NCBI RefSeq assembly: GCF_002115755.1
Contig: NZ_JFKA01000005.1
Location: forward strand, 124,001 to 188,000
Direction: 5' to 3'
DNA from: Thalassospira mesophila
GTDB taxonomy: Bacteria; Pseudomonadota; Alphaproteobacteria; Rhodospirillales; Thalassospiraceae
Length of the DNA stretch: 64,000 nt
The position numbers and the translations under genes were made by a program. The notes beneath the pieces were generated by a model. That model was given only the letters and a program-made list of their open reading frames with translations. It was not told the DNA's origin and made no database searches. This document shows, one piece after another, positions 28,095-37,494 of the stretch. The stretch's first letter is position 1. Each line of letters starts with the position of its first letter.

Positions 28095-29234
28095 CTAATC
28101 GCGCAACGCGGCGCGGGCGATAATAACCCGCATGATTTCGTTGGTACCTTCAAGGATTTGATGCACACGCAGATCGCGCAGCAACCGTTCGACCGGATAT
28201 TCACGAATATAACCATAACCCCCATGCAATTGCAGGGCATCATTGCAAACATCAAATGCCGTATCGGTGGCAAAGCGTTTTGCCATCGCGCAAAATTGTG
28301 TGGCATCGGGGGCGGTTTCGTCAAGTTTGCAGGCTGCCTTGTGCAGCAACAACCGGGCGGCTTCAAGTTCGGTTACCATATCGGCATATTTGAATTGCAG
28401 CGCCTGAAAGGCTTCCAGCGGTTTGCCAAACTGTTTGCGCACTTTCATATGCTCACGCGCAAGCGCCATGGCCGCCCGCGCCCCGCCAATGGAACAGGCC
28501 GCAATGTTTAAACGCCCCCCATCAAGGCCCTTCATGGCAAATTTAAAGCCATCGCCTTCGGCCCCCAGCAAATTATCAGCCGGAATAATACAGTCACTGA
28601 AAATGACGGCCGATGTCGGCTGGCTGTTCCAGCCCATTTTTTCTTCCAGTTTGCCAAACGACAGCCCCGGCGCATCCTTTGGTACCAGAAAGGTTGAAAT
28701 TCCGCCGGTGGTTTCATCGCCGGTGCGCGCCATCACCACATAAATGTCGCTGCGCGATCCGCCCGATATAAAAGCTTTCTCGCCGTTCAACACATATGTG
28801 TCCCCGGTGCGCACAGCGCGCGTGCGCAACGACCCGGCATCCGATCCCGCCCCTGGCTCGGTCAGGCAATAGCTGGCGAAATGCTCCATAGAGGTCAGCT
28901 TGGGCAAAAAAGCCTGGCGCTGGGCTTCATTGCCAAAACGGTCAATCATCCAGCACGCCATATTATGAATAGACAAATACGCCGCGGTCGAGGGGCACGC
29001 CGTTGCCAGTTCTTCAAATATCACGGCAGCATCCAGTCGACCCAACCCGGAGCCGCCAACATCATCGCGGGTATAAATGGCGGCAAAGCCCATTTCGGCT
29101 GCTTTGCGCAAGGTTTCCACCGGAAAGATGTGCTCTGCATCCCACTTGGCGGCATAGGGCACCATGTCACCAGCAGCAAAATCGCGCGCGGCCTGCTGAA
29201 ACGCCAGCTGGTCTTCTGAAAGGGCGAACTCCAT
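28095..29234 (-). CDS. Acyl-CoA dehydrogenase, isobutyryl-CoA dehydrogenase-like
   Basis: FAD flavoenzyme of 379 residues. N-terminal helices (FALSEDQLAFQQAARDFA), the middle beta domain with YCLTEPGAGSDAGSL and NGEKAFISGG, and the C-terminal LHGGYGYIREYPVERLLRDLRV followed by ILEGTNEIMR, which carries conserved FAD contacts. The C-terminal motifs resemble isobutyryl-CoA dehydrogenase (ACAD8). With the hydrolase and mmsB it forms a valine-degradation operon in reaction order. ATG 29234 has AGGAAA about 8 nt upstream. Confidence 0.9.
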   Translation of the reverse strand: MEFALSEDQLAFQQAARDFAAGDMVPYAAKWDAEHIFPVETLRKAAEMGFAAIYTRDDVGGSGLGRLDAAVIFEELATACPSTAAYLSIHNMACWMIDRFGNEAQRQAFLPKLTSMEHFASYCLTEPGAGSDAGSLRTRAVRTGDTYVLNGEKAFISGGSRSDIYVVMARTGDETTGGISTFLVPKDAPGLSFGKLEEKMGWNSQPTSAVIFSDCIIPADNLLGAEGDGFKFAMKGLDGGRLNIAACSIGGARAAMALAREHMKVRKQFGKPLEAFQALQFKYADMVTELEAARLLLHKAACKLDETAPDATQFCAMAKRFATDTAFDVCNDALQLHGGYGYIREYPVERLLRDLRVHQILEGTNEIMRVIIARAALRD

Positions 29235-29266
29235 CGGATATTTCCTCATCGGGGCTGTTATTTCCC

Positions 29267-29282
29267 TTTACGTAAACGTGAA
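29267..29282. promoter_or_regulatory. LiuR-like palindromic operator candidate
   Basis: TTTACGT and ACGTGAA form an inverted repeat with one mismatch, separated by AA, 32 bp upstream of the acyl-CoA dehydrogenase start and in the divergent gap with metY. From memory, the MerR-family regulator LiuR, which controls branched-chain amino-acid degradation genes in proteobacteria, uses sites of this kind. Site assignment is inference. Confidence 0.5.
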
Positions 29283-29351
29283 AAAGCCGCGCTGTCAAAT
29301 AATTCGGCATAATCTTACCGAAATACCTTAATAAGCCCGGCCGCAAAAACA

Positions 29352-29396
29352 TCCCCCAACCGGAACGTGCGCCCGCGCACGTCTTGCCCGTGGGGA
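29352..29396 (+). ncRNA. Foldable 5' leader of metY
   Basis: A nested hairpin: inner ACGTGCG/CGCACGT stem with CCCG loop (29365-29382), and an outer arm TCCCC/GGGGA (29352-29356 with 29392-29396) plus CGG/CCG. It ends 57 nt before the metY ATG and has no T run. It does not match the SAM-II core I know from alphaproteobacterial met genes, so it could be a different regulatory leader or an incidental fold. Confidence 0.35.
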
Positions 29397-29453
29397 ATTA
29401 ATGTGGCTTACTGCGTGCAAATTTCGTTAAAAAACACCAACAGGGAAATGGAA

Positions 29454-30743
29454 ATGACCGATAGCAAACACCCGGAAACCATTGTTCTTCATGCCGGTTA
29501 TCGTGCTGACCCGACAACAGGTTCTGTCGCGGTCCCGATCTATCAGACCACCAGTTACCAGTTTCGCGATACCGAGCACGCGGCCAACCTTTTTGCCCTT
29601 AAAGAACTGGGCAATATCTATACCCGGCTGACAAACCCGACCAACGATGTGCTTGAACAACGCATTACCGCCCTTGAAGGCGGTGCGGCGGCGGTGGCCG
29701 TGGCATCGGGCCAGGCGGCAACAACCTTTTCGCTGCTTAATATTGCCCAGGCAGGCGATAATATTGTCAGCTCGACCGACCTTTATGGCGGCACATGGAA
29801 TCTGTTTGCCAATACCTTCCGGCAAATGGGAATCGAGGTACGCTTTGCCGACCCGTCCGACCCGGAAAATTTTCGTAAACTGGCCGACGACAAAACCCGC
29901 GCCTTTTATGCCGAAACCCTGCCCAATCCCAAATTGCAGGTTTTCCCGCTGCGCGAAGTTGCCGATATTGGCGATGCACTGGGCATTCCGCTGGTTGTCG
30001 ACAACACCGCCGCCCCGGTCCTGTGCCGCCCGATTGAACATGGTGCCAGCGTGGTAATGTATTCCACCACCAAATTCATTGCCGGTCATGGCACATCGGT
30101 TGGCGGTATTGTGGTTGATTCAGGCAAGTTTGATTGGGAAAAACACGCCAAACGTTTCCCGCTGCTGACCCAGCCCGACCCCAGCTATCACGGCGCGATC
30201 TGGACCGAGGCGGTGAAACCGATTGGTCCCGTCGCCTATGCGATCAAACTGCGTTGCACCTTGCTGCGCGATGTGGGTGCCGCCGCCTCGCCGCTAAGTT
30301 CGTTTCAGATCATTCAGGGGATGGAAACATTGCCCCTGCGCATGGAACGCCATTGTGAAAATGCCAACAAGGTTGCCGCCTTTTTGCAAAAGCACCCCAA
30401 AGTCGCCAAGGTTATTCATCCCAGCTTGCAAGAAGGCGAAACCCGCCGTCGGGCTGATCAGTATCTGAAGGGTGGATATGGCTCGCTGATGGGGTTTGAG
30501 CTAAAAGACGGTCGGGCTGCGGGCGAAAAGTTTATCAATAGCCTGCAACTGTTTTACCACGTCGCCAATATTGGAGATACGCGATCATTGGCCATTCACC
30601 CTGCCACCACCACACATTCACAAATGTCAGAATCCGAACTGACAGCCGCCGGGGTTAGCGAAAGCTATGTGCGCCTGTCGATTGGTATCGAACATATTGA
30701 CGATATCCTTGCCGATCTGGAACAGGCGTTAAATCTCGCCTGA
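29454..30743 (+). CDS. metY: O-acetylhomoserine aminocarboxypropyltransferase (sulfhydrylase)
   Basis: PLP enzyme that makes homocysteine (or methionine) from O-acetylhomoserine and sulfide (or methanethiol). 429 residues: PIYQTTSYQF, YTRLTNPTNDVLE, the PLP lysine in YSTTKFIAGHGTS (Lys207) and the family C-terminal RSLAIHPATTTHSQM and VRLSIGIEHIDDI. The inserted YHGAIW segment after about residue 240 separates MetY from cystathionine enzymes. ATG 29454 has AGGGA 7 nt upstream, better than the ATG two codons before. Divergent from the valine operon; a terminator follows. Confidence 0.95.
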   Translation: MTDSKHPETIVLHAGYRADPTTGSVAVPIYQTTSYQFRDTEHAANLFALKELGNIYTRLTNPTNDVLEQRITALEGGAAAVAVASGQAATTFSLLNIAQAGDNIVSSTDLYGGTWNLFANTFRQMGIEVRFADPSDPENFRKLADDKTRAFYAETLPNPKLQVFPLREVADIGDALGIPLVVDNTAAPVLCRPIEHGASVVMYSTTKFIAGHGTSVGGIVVDSGKFDWEKHAKRFPLLTQPDPSYHGAIWTEAVKPIGPVAYAIKLRCTLLRDVGAAASPLSSFQIIQGMETLPLRMERHCENANKVAAFLQKHPKVAKVIHPSLQEGETRRRADQYLKGGYGSLMGFELKDGRAAGEKFINSLQLFYHVANIGDTRSLAIHPATTTHSQMSESELTAAGVSESYVRLSIGIEHIDDILADLEQALNLA

Positions 30744-30778
30744 AACCCGCATCTGCCTGATATGAACCCGCGATATTC

Positions 30779-30807
30779 CCGGCCACGGTTTTCCGTGGCC
30801 GGTTTTT
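30779..30807 (+). terminator. Rho-independent terminator of metY
   Basis: CCGGCCACGG and CCGTGGCCGG form a perfect 10-bp stem with a TTTT loop and a five-T tail, 36 bp past the metY stop. Confidence 0.95.
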
Positions 30808-30883
30808 ATTGACGTTCCTGTTGCCGCCGCTTAAAACAAAAACAGGCAAAATGTGCAATATAGTCAAAACAGGCAACACACCC

Positions 30884-31645
30884 ATGTCCAGCGTCGAAAA
30901 CCGGCAGCGCGAGATTTCGGTTCTTCTAAAACGGTTTGGCACCGTTCATATCCATGATCTGGCGGAACGGCTGCAAACATCGCTTGATACCATTCGTCGC
31001 GATTTGCGACAGATGGAAGGCTCTGGTCATTTACGGCGTATTCACGGCGGCGCTGTACTTCCCGCCACCAATGATGGAACCTATCAGGAACGCAGCCTGG
31101 AAGTACGCCCCGAACGTGCCGCCATTGCCCGCCATGTTGCCCACCACATGATCCCCGACGATGCCGTGGTGTTTTTTGACAGTGGCACCACAGTGCTAGA
31201 CGTTGCCCGCCACCTTAAACCAGCCTTTTATGGCACCGCGATTGTGGTTAACCCGGCGGTGGCGGTGGTGCTGGCCGATCATGCAAATGCCAATGTCATC
31301 ATGATTGGCGGCAAAATCATCAAGGGCGATATGGTGGTATCGGGGGCGGCAACAATTGCCGAAATCTGCCATTATCACGCCGATATTTGCATTTTGGGCA
31401 CCTGCGCCATTCACCCTGATTTAGGGGTCAGCACACGCCACATTGAAGAACGTGCCAGCAAGGCCGCCATGATCGCGCAATCTGGCGACGTTATTGCCAT
31501 TGCCACAGCCGATAAACTGGAAACCCGGATGCCTTTCAAGGTTTGTGACGTCGATGCGGTCAGCACGCTGGTAACAGGGCGCAAACTTTCAGAAAGTTAT
31601 CTGGCCAATTACCAAACCCACGGCATTGACGTTGTGCTGGTATGA
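30884..31645 (+). CDS. DeoR-family transcriptional regulator
   Basis: 253 residues. N-terminal DeoR helix-turn-helix: VHIHDLAERLQTSLDTIRRD then GHLRRIHGGAV. The C-terminal DeoR sensor has DSGTTVLDVARHL, VIMIGGKIIKGDMVVSGAATIA and a GVSTRHIEERASKAAMI stretch, usual for proteins that sense sugar phosphates. The start at 30884 has only a weak upstream site; an ATG at 30851 is an alternative. It overlaps the MFS transporter gene by 4 bp (ATGA), so it probably controls that transporter. Ligand unknown. Confidence 0.9.
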   Translation: MSSVENRQREISVLLKRFGTVHIHDLAERLQTSLDTIRRDLRQMEGSGHLRRIHGGAVLPATNDGTYQERSLEVRPERAAIARHVAHHMIPDDAVVFFDSGTTVLDVARHLKPAFYGTAIVVNPAVAVVLADHANANVIMIGGKIIKGDMVVSGAATIAEICHYHADICILGTCAIHPDLGVSTRHIEERASKAAMIAQSGDVIAIATADKLETRMPFKVCDVDAVSTLVTGRKLSESYLANYQTHGIDVVLV

Positions 31646-32880
31646 GCAACCCAAAGGTATCCTCGATGAATTCCCACCCCGCCCGCACCCTTGCCCATAA
31701 CCGCTGTCGCGGTATATTTTTTCTGCATGGTGCCGGGTTTGCCAGTTGGGTGCCGCATATTCCGCTGGTTCAGGAACAGCTTGGGCTTAATCACGAAGAT
31801 TTAGGATTGGCATTATTAGCAGCGGCAATTGGCGTTGTTGCCGCCATGCCGCTGGCAGCACGGTGTTCAGACCTTTTCGGGTCCAACATTGTTGTCAAAT
31901 TTTCGGGTTTGCTATTTTTCCCGGCCCTTGTTGTGCCGTTATTCATGGCTTCACTGCCAACATTGGCAATTGCCCTTTTTGTCATGGGCTTTTGTGCCGC
32001 GATGATGGATATCGCCATGAATGCAAATGGCGTCAGCCTTGAACGCGTTCGCGGCAAAAGCATTTTATCAGGGCTGCACGGGTTCTGGAGCCTGGGCGGT
32101 TTTTGCGGTGCCGGCTTTGCAACATTGTGGTTCGCCCTGCCCCTGTCAAAATCCGTGCATCTTCCAATTAGTGCGATCATCTTGCTGGCCGCCCACTGGT
32201 ATTTGCAACGCGGGCTTCTTGCCGATCACGTCAAACCAGCCCCCAAAAACAGCAATATCACCAACAAAACGAACCCGCCGGGTGACAGTGCCGCCCCTGA
32301 TGGCGAAGTCCCGCTTTTCTGGCTGTTGCTGCCATTTGGCATTTGTGCCTTTATCGGGCAATTTGGCGAAGGCGTTATTACCGACTGGGTTACCGTTTTG
32401 ATGATCAAAACGCTGGATAGCACCGCCAGCATTGCCGCCGCCGGATTTGCACTTTATTCGGCGGCAATGGCGATGACACGGCTGAGTGGCGATTGGCTGG
32501 TGTTGCGTCTGGGAAGGGCACCGGTGCTGATCGCCAGTTGCGGGTTGGCCACTACCGGATATGTGATGATTGCCCTGTCGCCGCATTATAGTGTGTCGTG
32601 GATCGGGTGTTTCATTGCGGGAACCGGTTTGGCCGTTATCCTGCCGCTATTGATATCAGCCGCAGCGGCCAGCACGGGCAAAAGTGGTGGCACCGTGGTT
32701 GCCACCATTGCCGCCACTGGCTACTCCGCCCTTATGGCCGGCCCGCCTTTCATTGGCGCAGTGGCGGAACAGTATGGCCTGGTCAACGCGTTTTTATTAA
32801 CCTCGGGATTTTTAAGCCTGATCATTCCGGTATATCTGACCAGCATGCGCCAGCGGTTAAAAACTGTCCGCAATAGTTGA
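31642..32880 (+). CDS. MFS transporter, YbjJ-like
   Basis: 412 residues with about twelve membrane helices. Family features include LHGAGFASWVPHIPLVQEQLGL near the N-terminus, the MDIAMNANGVSLERVRGKSI loop and LHGFWSLGGFCGAGFA, which match the YbjJ/FucP-like branch, and a central cytoplasmic loop with KNSNITNKTN. The substrate is unknown; its translational coupling to a DeoR regulator suggests a sugar or sugar-like solute. A second start (ATG, residue 9) is possible. Confidence 0.88.
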   Translation: MSNPKVSSMNSHPARTLAHNRCRGIFFLHGAGFASWVPHIPLVQEQLGLNHEDLGLALLAAAIGVVAAMPLAARCSDLFGSNIVVKFSGLLFFPALVVPLFMASLPTLAIALFVMGFCAAMMDIAMNANGVSLERVRGKSILSGLHGFWSLGGFCGAGFATLWFALPLSKSVHLPISAIILLAAHWYLQRGLLADHVKPAPKNSNITNKTNPPGDSAAPDGEVPLFWLLLPFGICAFIGQFGEGVITDWVTVLMIKTLDSTASIAAAGFALYSAAMAMTRLSGDWLVLRLGRAPVLIASCGLATTGYVMIALSPHYSVSWIGCFIAGTGLAVILPLLISAAAASTGKSGGTVVATIAATGYSALMAGPPFIGAVAEQYGLVNAFLLTSGFLSLIIPVYLTSMRQRLKTVRNS

Positions 32881-32904
32881 TCAATGACGCGATCTGCCGC
32901 ATAA

Positions 32905-33957
<1,053 letters not shown>

Positions 33958-34001
33958 CCAGCCAAGGCGGACCATCGAACATAAATAATGCCAATATAAA
34001 T

Positions 34002-34040
34002 AAAGGGTGCCGGATATGACGTTCCGGCCCCCTTTATTTT
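34002..34040. terminator. Bidirectional hairpin terminator between hemB and the HAD gene
   Basis: AAAGGGTGCCGGA and TCCGGCCCCCTTT pair over 13 positions with one mismatch, followed by ATTTT; the minus-strand flank is also T-rich. It serves convergent hemB and the HAD hydrolase. Confidence 0.9.
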
Positions 34041-34058
34041 GCAGTTCAGGCGTGAATT

Positions 34059-35000
34059 TTATTCCAGTCCGTGGCCAATTGCCGGGGCAATAAAATGCGG
34101 ATGAATGCCTGAACGCTGATACAGCCCTGTCAGGTCTTCATATCCGTCCAAAAACCCGCCCCGGGTTACCAGCAATGTTTTAATACCGGCGGCAAGCCCG
34201 CCCAGCACATCCGTATGCAGGGTATCGCCCACCATCAGAATGCGGCTGCGATCTACGGTTGGATGGCGGTTCAAAATATCGTCGAACACTTCGCGGTACG
34301 GTTTGCCAACACATTGCGGCATAACACCGCACGCATCGGCCGCCAGATGGGCAAAATAGCCCGATTCAACCGATAAAAAATCGCCCATTGGCGCACAAAT
34401 ATCGGGGTTTCCCACCAATATTGGGCGCGGTTTTTTGGCAAGGCTGGCTTCAAGCAGTTGCTGCCGCGCGCCGTGCCATTCATCGGAATCAATCAAAACA
34501 AATCCCTCGGCCGCATCATAAATGCCCGGATCATCGGCCAGAAACCGGGCCTGTCCCGGTAATCCGTCAATCGGCCAGTGCTGTGGCGCCATGATGCCCC
34601 ATTGCGTCACATCAAAATGACGGTCCATCATCGGGACAATATATTTGGCACTGCTGACCAGTGACTCGACAGTAAAATCAAAACCACGATTTCTGTGCCG
34701 CGTAATGATGGCTTCAGCTGTGTTCGAGGCATCGTTGGTCACAACCGCCAGATCCACACCGCGTTTCCGTAAGGCCGATACCGCCGACAACGCGCCGGGG
34801 ATCGCATGAACACCGGAATTAAGCACACCGAATGCGTCAAAGATAATGACATCAAACTGATCGGCGATTTCCAGAATATTGTGAACAACCTGCGTTTGCG
34901 CGGGCAAATCGCCATCGGCAAGCTGCGGCATCCTGTCTGCATATTTCAAATAAGCCGCGATAGCACTTTCCCGGTCAAGGGCAGGTCTGGCACCTGTCAT
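34059..35000 (-). CDS. HAD-superfamily hydrolase, IIA type
   Basis: 313 residues. HAD motifs: nucleophile segment IIFDAFGVLNSG (motif I), VVTNDAS (motif II) and VGDTLHTDVLGG (motif IV), with a large C2 cap between them (NagD-like IIA arrangement). At the acid-base position (D+2) there is phenylalanine where phosphatases have aspartate; related alphaproteobacterial proteins read DAWGVL. Phosphatase activity is therefore uncertain. ATG 35000 is chosen because the first 26 upstream codons show no family similarity. Substrate unknown. Confidence 0.85.
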   Translation of the reverse strand: MTGARPALDRESAIAAYLKYADRMPQLADGDLPAQTQVVHNILEIADQFDVIIFDAFGVLNSGVHAIPGALSAVSALRKRGVDLAVVTNDASNTAEAIITRHRNRGFDFTVESLVSSAKYIVPMMDRHFDVTQWGIMAPQHWPIDGLPGQARFLADDPGIYDAAEGFVLIDSDEWHGARQQLLEASLAKKPRPILVGNPDICAPMGDFLSVESGYFAHLAADACGVMPQCVGKPYREVFDDILNRHPTVDRSRILMVGDTLHTDVLGGLAAGIKTLLVTRGGFLDGYEDLTGLYQRSGIHPHFIAPAIGHGLE

Positions 35001-35574
35001 TATATATAGGCCTTTCACGATTAGAATTTGGTCTGGCCGCACCGTTTGGCCGCGCGAGTCTTTTGCTACTTTTCGCAAATATGCGCGCCGACACGATCAA
35101 CCTGTCCATTGCGGCTGTCATCTGTGCCTGTAAAACCACATAAAATCAATACAGCGAAAAAGTCGCAGCCCGCACAATTTGCACGCATGAGTGGGAACCA
35201 CCAATACACTAAAAAATTGGGTAATTTTATTAGCCATGCACTCAGCGCATGGGCGAAAAAGGATCATTATTTCAATACCGTCTCTTTTGGTGGTTATTTT
35301 TTATGCATTTGATTAAAATCTGCGCTTTATCCGGCCCTGCTCTGCAAAAAACGCAATGGTTAAATGGCCCGGCCAAGCCTATCTTCTGCCTCAAGAGATA
35401 ACGCGATCATGACTGGCACGGTTACACACAAAGATGACTTTGCCGCTGTGGTTGCACATAGCAGACCGACACGTCGAGCCATTCAGCATGCCATTCGGGC
35501 ATGACACGGATCACTTGCCGGTTCCCTGAATGTCCTTACCGGCGCTGTCCGGACGGTTTGAAATAGGTGATAAA
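35001..35574. other. Long intergenic region before the DUF1127 gene
   Basis: About 570 bp. No credible gene: a 94-codon frame (35028-35312) and a 31-codon frame (35409-35504) lack ribosome sites and recognisable similarity. A small hairpin CATGCC/GGCATG lies at 35487-35503. It probably holds the promoters for the leftward HAD gene and rightward DUF1127 gene. Confidence 0.5.
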
Positions 35575-35733
35575 ATGATCCTTACCAAAATTTTCGCTTA
35601 CCTGCGTGCCCTGCGGATCCAATACCAGACCCAGAATGCACTGGCCCGCCTTGATCATCGCGAACTAGCTGACATCGGCCTGAACCGCGACCAGATTGAC
35701 GATGTTGCACATCGTGTTGCCTTTGGTCACTAA
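35575..35733 (+). CDS. DUF1127 (YjiS-like) small protein
   Basis: 52 residues, MILTKIFAYLRALRIQYQTQ then the DUF1127 core LARLDHRELADIGLNRDQID. Short arginine-rich DUF1127 proteins are widespread in alphaproteobacteria; some have been linked to sRNA and phosphate or stress responses in Agrobacterium and Rhodobacter. AGGTGA sits just before the ATG. It has its own terminator, so it is a single-gene unit. Confidence 0.85.
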   Translation: MILTKIFAYLRALRIQYQTQNALARLDHRELADIGLNRDQIDDVAHRVAFGH

Positions 35734-35764
35734 GATCAGGTTACCGATCGTCCAGATCCAAACG

Positions 35765-35801
35765 AAAAAGCCCCGTGCGATCAATGCGCCGGGGCTTTTT
35801 T
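35765..35801. terminator. Bidirectional terminator of DUF1127 and the acyl-CoA synthetase
   Basis: AAAAAGCCCCG and CGGGGCTTTTT form an 11-bp stem around a 14-nt loop with T runs on both strands, between convergent genes. Confidence 0.93.
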
Positions 35802-35828
35802 GCTGTTCATATCAAACAGCGCACCGCT

Positions 35829-37340
35829 TTAAAAAACACCCCCAAATTGATCCCGCAAGGCGTTTTTCTGGACTTTTCCCATCGCATTGCGGGGCAATTC
35901 ATCCACAAAGAATACCTGTTTCGGTACTTTGAAGTTCGCCATTAACGATTTGATATGGCTGATAATTTCTGGTCCAGTTAATGTTAATCCATCTTGCAGC
36001 ACAACAATTGCAAGCACCGCCTCACCAAAATCGGGGTGCGGCACGCCGATAACGGCACTTTCCAAAACTCCGGCCATTTTGTCGATCTCGGTTTCAATTT
36101 CCTTGGGATAAATATTAAACCCGCCCGAAATCACCAGATCCTTGGCCCGGCCCACAATATGCACATAGCCCTTGTCATCAATAAGGGCGATATCACCGGT
36201 GATGAAAAAACCATCCTCGCGAAATTCTTCGCGGGTTTTTTCGGGCATTTTCCAGTATCCGGCAAAGACATTTGGCCCCCGCGCCTCAAGAACACCAACC
36301 TCGCCTTGCGGTAAAACCTGCCCCTTGTCATCACAAACCCGCACTTCGACATCGGGCAATGCCGGGCCGACAGTGTGAATAACACGGTCACCATCCAGCG
36401 GGTTTGAGGTTGCCATGCCCATTTCGGTCATGCCGTAACGTTCCAGCAAATAATGCCCGGTGCGGGCATGAAAGGCCGAAAAAGTTTCGGGCAATAACGG
36501 TGCCGACCCTGAAATAAACAGCCGCATGTTCGATACCAGGGCGGCATTAAAATCCTCGCCCGCCAGCAAGCGAACATAAAAGGTGGGAACCCCCATCATC
36601 ACCGTAGCACCCGGCAAAGCCGCAATGACCTGTGCGCGGTCAAACTTGGGCAGGAAAAGCATGCTCGCCCCTGACATCATGACGCAATGGCAGGCAATGA
36701 ACAGGCCGTGGGTATGGAATATCGGCAAGGCATGCAGCAAGGTGTCGGCCGCAGTAAAGCCCCATAAATCAACCAGCGTACGCCCGTTTGACCACAAATT
36801 CATTTGGGTCATCATCGCACCTTTGGGCTTACCGGTGGTGCCCGATGTATAAAGAATTGCGGCCAGATCATCATCAGCACACGGGATGGCGGCAAAATCG
36901 GTTATTTGCGCGCTGGCGGCATCCTGTATGGTGCCCTGCCCGTCATCACCCAGCGTAAATACTACCGAGCCAGATTTTTCACGGGCGATTTCCTCCATCT
37001 CGGACTTGCGGTCCGGCTGGCACACAATCACAACCGGCGCTGCGTCTTGCATGAAATAGGCAAGTTCTTGCGCCTGATAGGCCGTGTTCAATGGCAAATA
37101 AACCAGCCCGGCCCGAATGCAGCCCAGATATAAAAACAATGCCGCAGGCGATTTGTCGACCTGAACGGCAACCCGGTCGCCCTTGCGCGCGCCAGACGCG
37201 TGCAGCACGGCAGCATAACGTGACGACCATTCATCGGCATCGCGATAACTAAACCACGCCCCGTCAGGTGTTTCTAGCAATGTCTTGTTCATATCGGCGG
37301 GAAAACAATCCCGAAGGCGCATGAAAAGGCTGGTGGTCAC
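35829..37340 (-). CDS. Malonyl-CoA synthetase-like acyl-CoA synthetase
   Basis: AMP-forming ligase of 503 residues in the ANL superfamily. Core motifs are YTSGTTGKPKGAMM (A3), the YGMTEMGMATSNPL stretch (A5), TGDIALIDDKGYVHIVGRAKD (A7/A8) and the catalytic-lysine motif NAMGKVQKN (A10). The overall pattern, including the N-terminal TLLETPDG and the ERYGMTEMGM loop, resembles MatB malonyl-CoA synthetases, but substrate choice cannot be settled by eye; methylmalonate or a short acid is also possible. It sits alone on the minus strand, ended by the terminator at 35765-35801. Confidence 0.85.
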   Translation of the reverse strand: MTTSLFMRLRDCFPADMNKTLLETPDGAWFSYRDADEWSSRYAAVLHASGARKGDRVAVQVDKSPAALFLYLGCIRAGLVYLPLNTAYQAQELAYFMQDAAPVVIVCQPDRKSEMEEIAREKSGSVVFTLGDDGQGTIQDAASAQITDFAAIPCADDDLAAILYTSGTTGKPKGAMMTQMNLWSNGRTLVDLWGFTAADTLLHALPIFHTHGLFIACHCVMMSGASMLFLPKFDRAQVIAALPGATVMMGVPTFYVRLLAGEDFNAALVSNMRLFISGSAPLLPETFSAFHARTGHYLLERYGMTEMGMATSNPLDGDRVIHTVGPALPDVEVRVCDDKGQVLPQGEVGVLEARGPNVFAGYWKMPEKTREEFREDGFFITGDIALIDDKGYVHIVGRAKDLVISGGFNIYPKEIETEIDKMAGVLESAVIGVPHPDFGEAVLAIVVLQDGLTLTGPEIISHIKSLMANFKVPKQVFFVDELPRNAMGKVQKNALRDQFGGVF

Positions 37341-37494
37341 TTTGTTTTACCCTGCACAATAGTGTTACGGACCACACCAGAGGTGCAGCCCGTTTTCACC
37401 AACCTAATACAGGAAAATTTTATTTGCAATTCGGTACCGCTTTACCGTGTTGGCAAAAATACCCTAAATTTAGCGGCCTGACCCCACAACCAGG

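Noticed and set aside
29250-29453. SAM-II riboswitch before metY
   Set aside because: The core pseudoknot motif I would expect was not found; only a generic nested hairpin is present.
35028-35312. 94-codon rightward frame in the gap before the DUF1127 gene
   Set aside because: No ribosome site and no recognisable pattern; it begins inside the 5' region of the HAD gene.
35409-35504. 31-codon frame upstream of DUF1127
   Set aside because: Too short to judge, with a poor ribosome site and no similarity. Could be a leader peptide but nothing supports it.
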